Positions 8,777 to 10,098 of a stretch of DNA of 10,098 bases are shown here, piece after piece (the first letter of the stretch is position 1; every line of letters starts with the position of its first letter). Below the pieces are notes generated by a model. It worked only from the letters and a program-made list of their open reading frames with translations. It was not told the DNA's origin and did not search any database. The stretch covers positions 1-10,098 of the forward strand of contig JAMQCK010001275.1 of NCBI GenBank assembly GCA_024196135.1. Direction: 5' to 3'. This stretch comes from Pleurotus ostreatus/Saccharomyces cerevisiae fusant. Lineage: Eukaryota; Opisthokonta. The translations under genes and the position numbers were made by a program.

Positions 8777-10098
8777 ATGGGTATCGCAGGTCTATGGGAT
8801 GTGCGTGAACGGGCTCGTCCCTTCCGCCGTGTACTGACGCGTCTTCCAAGGTCTTGAAGCCCGCCGCGGTCAAGCGGTCGATGCTCGAGCTGCCTGTCTC
8901 GGAGGGCTTTGAGAAGAACCCCAAGAACCTGCGGGGCTTCAGGATTGGCATAGACGCGAGCATCTGGTTCTTCCACGCTGAATACGGGAAGGAGGGCGAG
9001 AACCCCGAACTGCGAACACTCTTCTTCCGATGCGCGACCCTCATGCACGCGCCATGGCTGCCCTTGTTCGTCTTCGATGGACCCAAGCGACCGAGCTGGA
9101 AGAGGGGGAAGAGAATCAGCAAGAATAACCACGCGTTGATTAATGGCATGAAGGGGATTGTGGAGGCGTTCGGCTACGAGTGGAGGATGGTGCGTGCCAC
9201 ACCGGCGATCTGAGGCTCTCTCGCTGACGTGAAAACAAGGCGCCCGGAGAAGCTGAAGCGGAACTGGCATACCTCAACCGCATCGGCCTCATAGACGGCG
9301 TACTTTCTGACGACTCGGACAACTTCTTGTTTGGAGCTCTGACCGTCATTCGGAAGTGCGTGCTCTCAGACATTCCTCCCCTTCACGCATCTGACACGCC
9401 CAACAGTCCCAGCAACAACCTATCCGCCAACCGCGCAAAACCCGTCTTAAACTCCGAGGGGAGGGACGACAAGCAACACACGATGGTCTACAGACTCGCG
9501 GACATCACCTCCCAGCTCGAGCTCACCCGCGGCGGCCTCATCCTCATCGGCCTTATGGCCGGCGGCGACTACGAGCAAGCCGGCCTCCCCGACTGCGGCA
9601 TCAAGGTCGCCACCGGCCTCGCGCGCTGCGGCTTTGGCGACACTCTCTACGACGCCGCCAACACCCTCAACGACGACGGTCTCGAAGACTTCCTCGAGAA
9701 CTGGCGCGCCGAGCTCCGCCACGAGCTGCGCACGAACTCCAAGGGCAAGCTCCCCTCGAAGCGCAAGAAGCTCGCAGACGCGCTCCCGGACTCGTTCCCA
9801 AGCGTGAAGGTGCTCAGGAGCTATACGTGCCCTATCACGACGGAGTCTATGGGCCGCGAGGAGAACAATATGAAGATTACGTGGGGGAAGGACCCGAACA
9901 TGGCCGCACTAGCGAGGACGTGCGAGATGCATTTCGAGTGGGGATTCAAGGACATTATCGTCAAGCGGTTCAGGACGGTCGTGTGGCCTGGGGCTATCCT
10001 GAGGATCCTGCGGCGGGCCGTCCTGGATGCGGACGCCAGACGCGCGCGCTCAGGCGTACCCTCGACACCGCGCAAGAATCGGGGCCATGACGACGAGG
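8777..10098 (+). CDS. GEN1: GEN1/Yen1-type XPG-family structure-specific nuclease (Holliday junction resolvase); 3' partial
   Basis: Exons 8777-8800, 8851-9189, 9240-9355 and 9407-10098 (open to the edge) give 390 visible residues. The start fits the XPG-family N-terminus: MGIAGLWDVLKP at residue 1, with A at -3 and G at +4. The XPG-N region has D43 (GIDASIW) and D84 (FVFDG). The XPG-I region has GEAEAE (E125, E127) and DDSDNFLFG (D146, D148). LMAGGDYEQAGLPDCG (D214) opens the helix-hairpin-helix part. All expected metal-binding acidic positions are kept. The region after it (YTCPIT…, IVKRFRTVVWPGAILRILRRA) resembles fungal GEN1 proteins rather than FEN1, EXO1 or XPG, which differ in layout; I give this subfamily call slightly less weight. 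Known role: cutting Holliday junctions and 5' flaps during recombination repair. The C-terminus is outside the window. Confidence 0.92.
8801..8850 (+). other. GEN1 intron 1 (50 bp) with an AAG acceptor
   Basis: The donor is GTGCGT. A CTGAC branch site (8834-8838) lies 13 nt before the acceptor TTCCAAG. The junction MGIAGLWD | VLKP is fixed by conservation of the XPG N-terminus, so the unusual AAG is well supported. The exon before it is only 24 nt. Confidence 0.88.
9190..9239 (+). other. GEN1 intron 2 (50 bp) with an AAG acceptor and no pyrimidine tract
   Basis: The donor is GTGCGT. CTGAC (9224-9228) lies 12 nt before the acceptor GAAAACAAG. The junction …WRM | APGEAEAE is fixed by the conserved XPG-I motif. 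The stretch between branch site and acceptor is A-rich rather than pyrimidine-rich. Confidence 0.88.
9356..9406 (+). other. GEN1 intron 3 (51 bp), frame-neutral if retained
   Basis: The donor is GTGCGT, CTGAC is at 9391-9395 and the acceptor is CAACAG. Splicing restores the family-typical VIRN after the XPG-I motif. The length is a multiple of three and it contains no in-frame stop, so retention would insert 17 residues without breaking the protein. Confidence 0.8.

Noticed and set aside
8836..8841. ACGCGT (MluI cell-cycle box) near the GEN1 start
   Set aside because: It lies inside intron 1 right after the branch site rather than in the promoter, and a single 6-bp match in GC-rich DNA carries little weight.
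8662..9270. Antisense open frame (202 codons) over the GEN1 5' part
   Set aside because: It covers the conserved XPG-N exon and two introns of the sense gene and has no recognised motif.
1..10098. The three genes as a functional cluster or novel system
   Set aside because: TSC2, a MOV10/SDE3 helicase and GEN1 are conserved housekeeping-type families of unrelated pathways with separate promoters. No mobile element, defence-type or biosynthetic gene links them.

Overview
The window looks like nuclear DNA of a filamentous basidiomycete, probably an Agaricomycete. It is GC-rich with GC-ending codons. Genes are interrupted by very short GT-AG introns: I place 19, of which 11 are 48-51 bp, often with CTGAC/CTAAC-type branch points close to the acceptor. 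The proteins read like fungal versions of eukaryotic families. I cannot name the genus from sequence alone.

Three protein-coding genes lie head to tail on the + strand. (1) Positions 1-3915 hold the 3' part of a tuberin (TSC2) homologue: the end of one upstream exon, one long exon with the tuberin domain, and a last exon with the Rap/Rheb-GAP domain including the asparagine thumb. (2) Positions 4461-8535 hold a complete 15-exon gene for a superfamily 1B helicase of the MOV10/SDE3 type, about 1053 residues. All core helicase motifs are present, and it contains a 16-nt internal microexon. (3) Positions 8777-10098 hold the 5' part of a GEN1/Yen1-type XPG-family nuclease (Holliday junction resolvase). 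Its first coding exon is only 24 nt and the gene runs off the right edge.

The gaps are 545 bp (3916-4460) and 241 bp (8536-8776). They hold 3' UTR signals (TGTA-rich clusters), presumed promoters, a two-codon upstream ORF overlapping the helicase start, and a 21-bp dyad with a CACGTG core upstream of GEN1. I see no RNA gene, transposon, CRISPR array or other mobile element.

The three genes belong to unrelated core processes: TORC1 control, RNA silencing or RNP remodelling, and recombination-intermediate resolution. I see no evidence that they form a functional cluster or an undescribed system. The points most worth a second look are about gene structure and regulation: the microexon, the AAG acceptors, a frame-neutral intron in GEN1, the overlapping uORF, and a rearranged regulatory region in the TSC2 protein.
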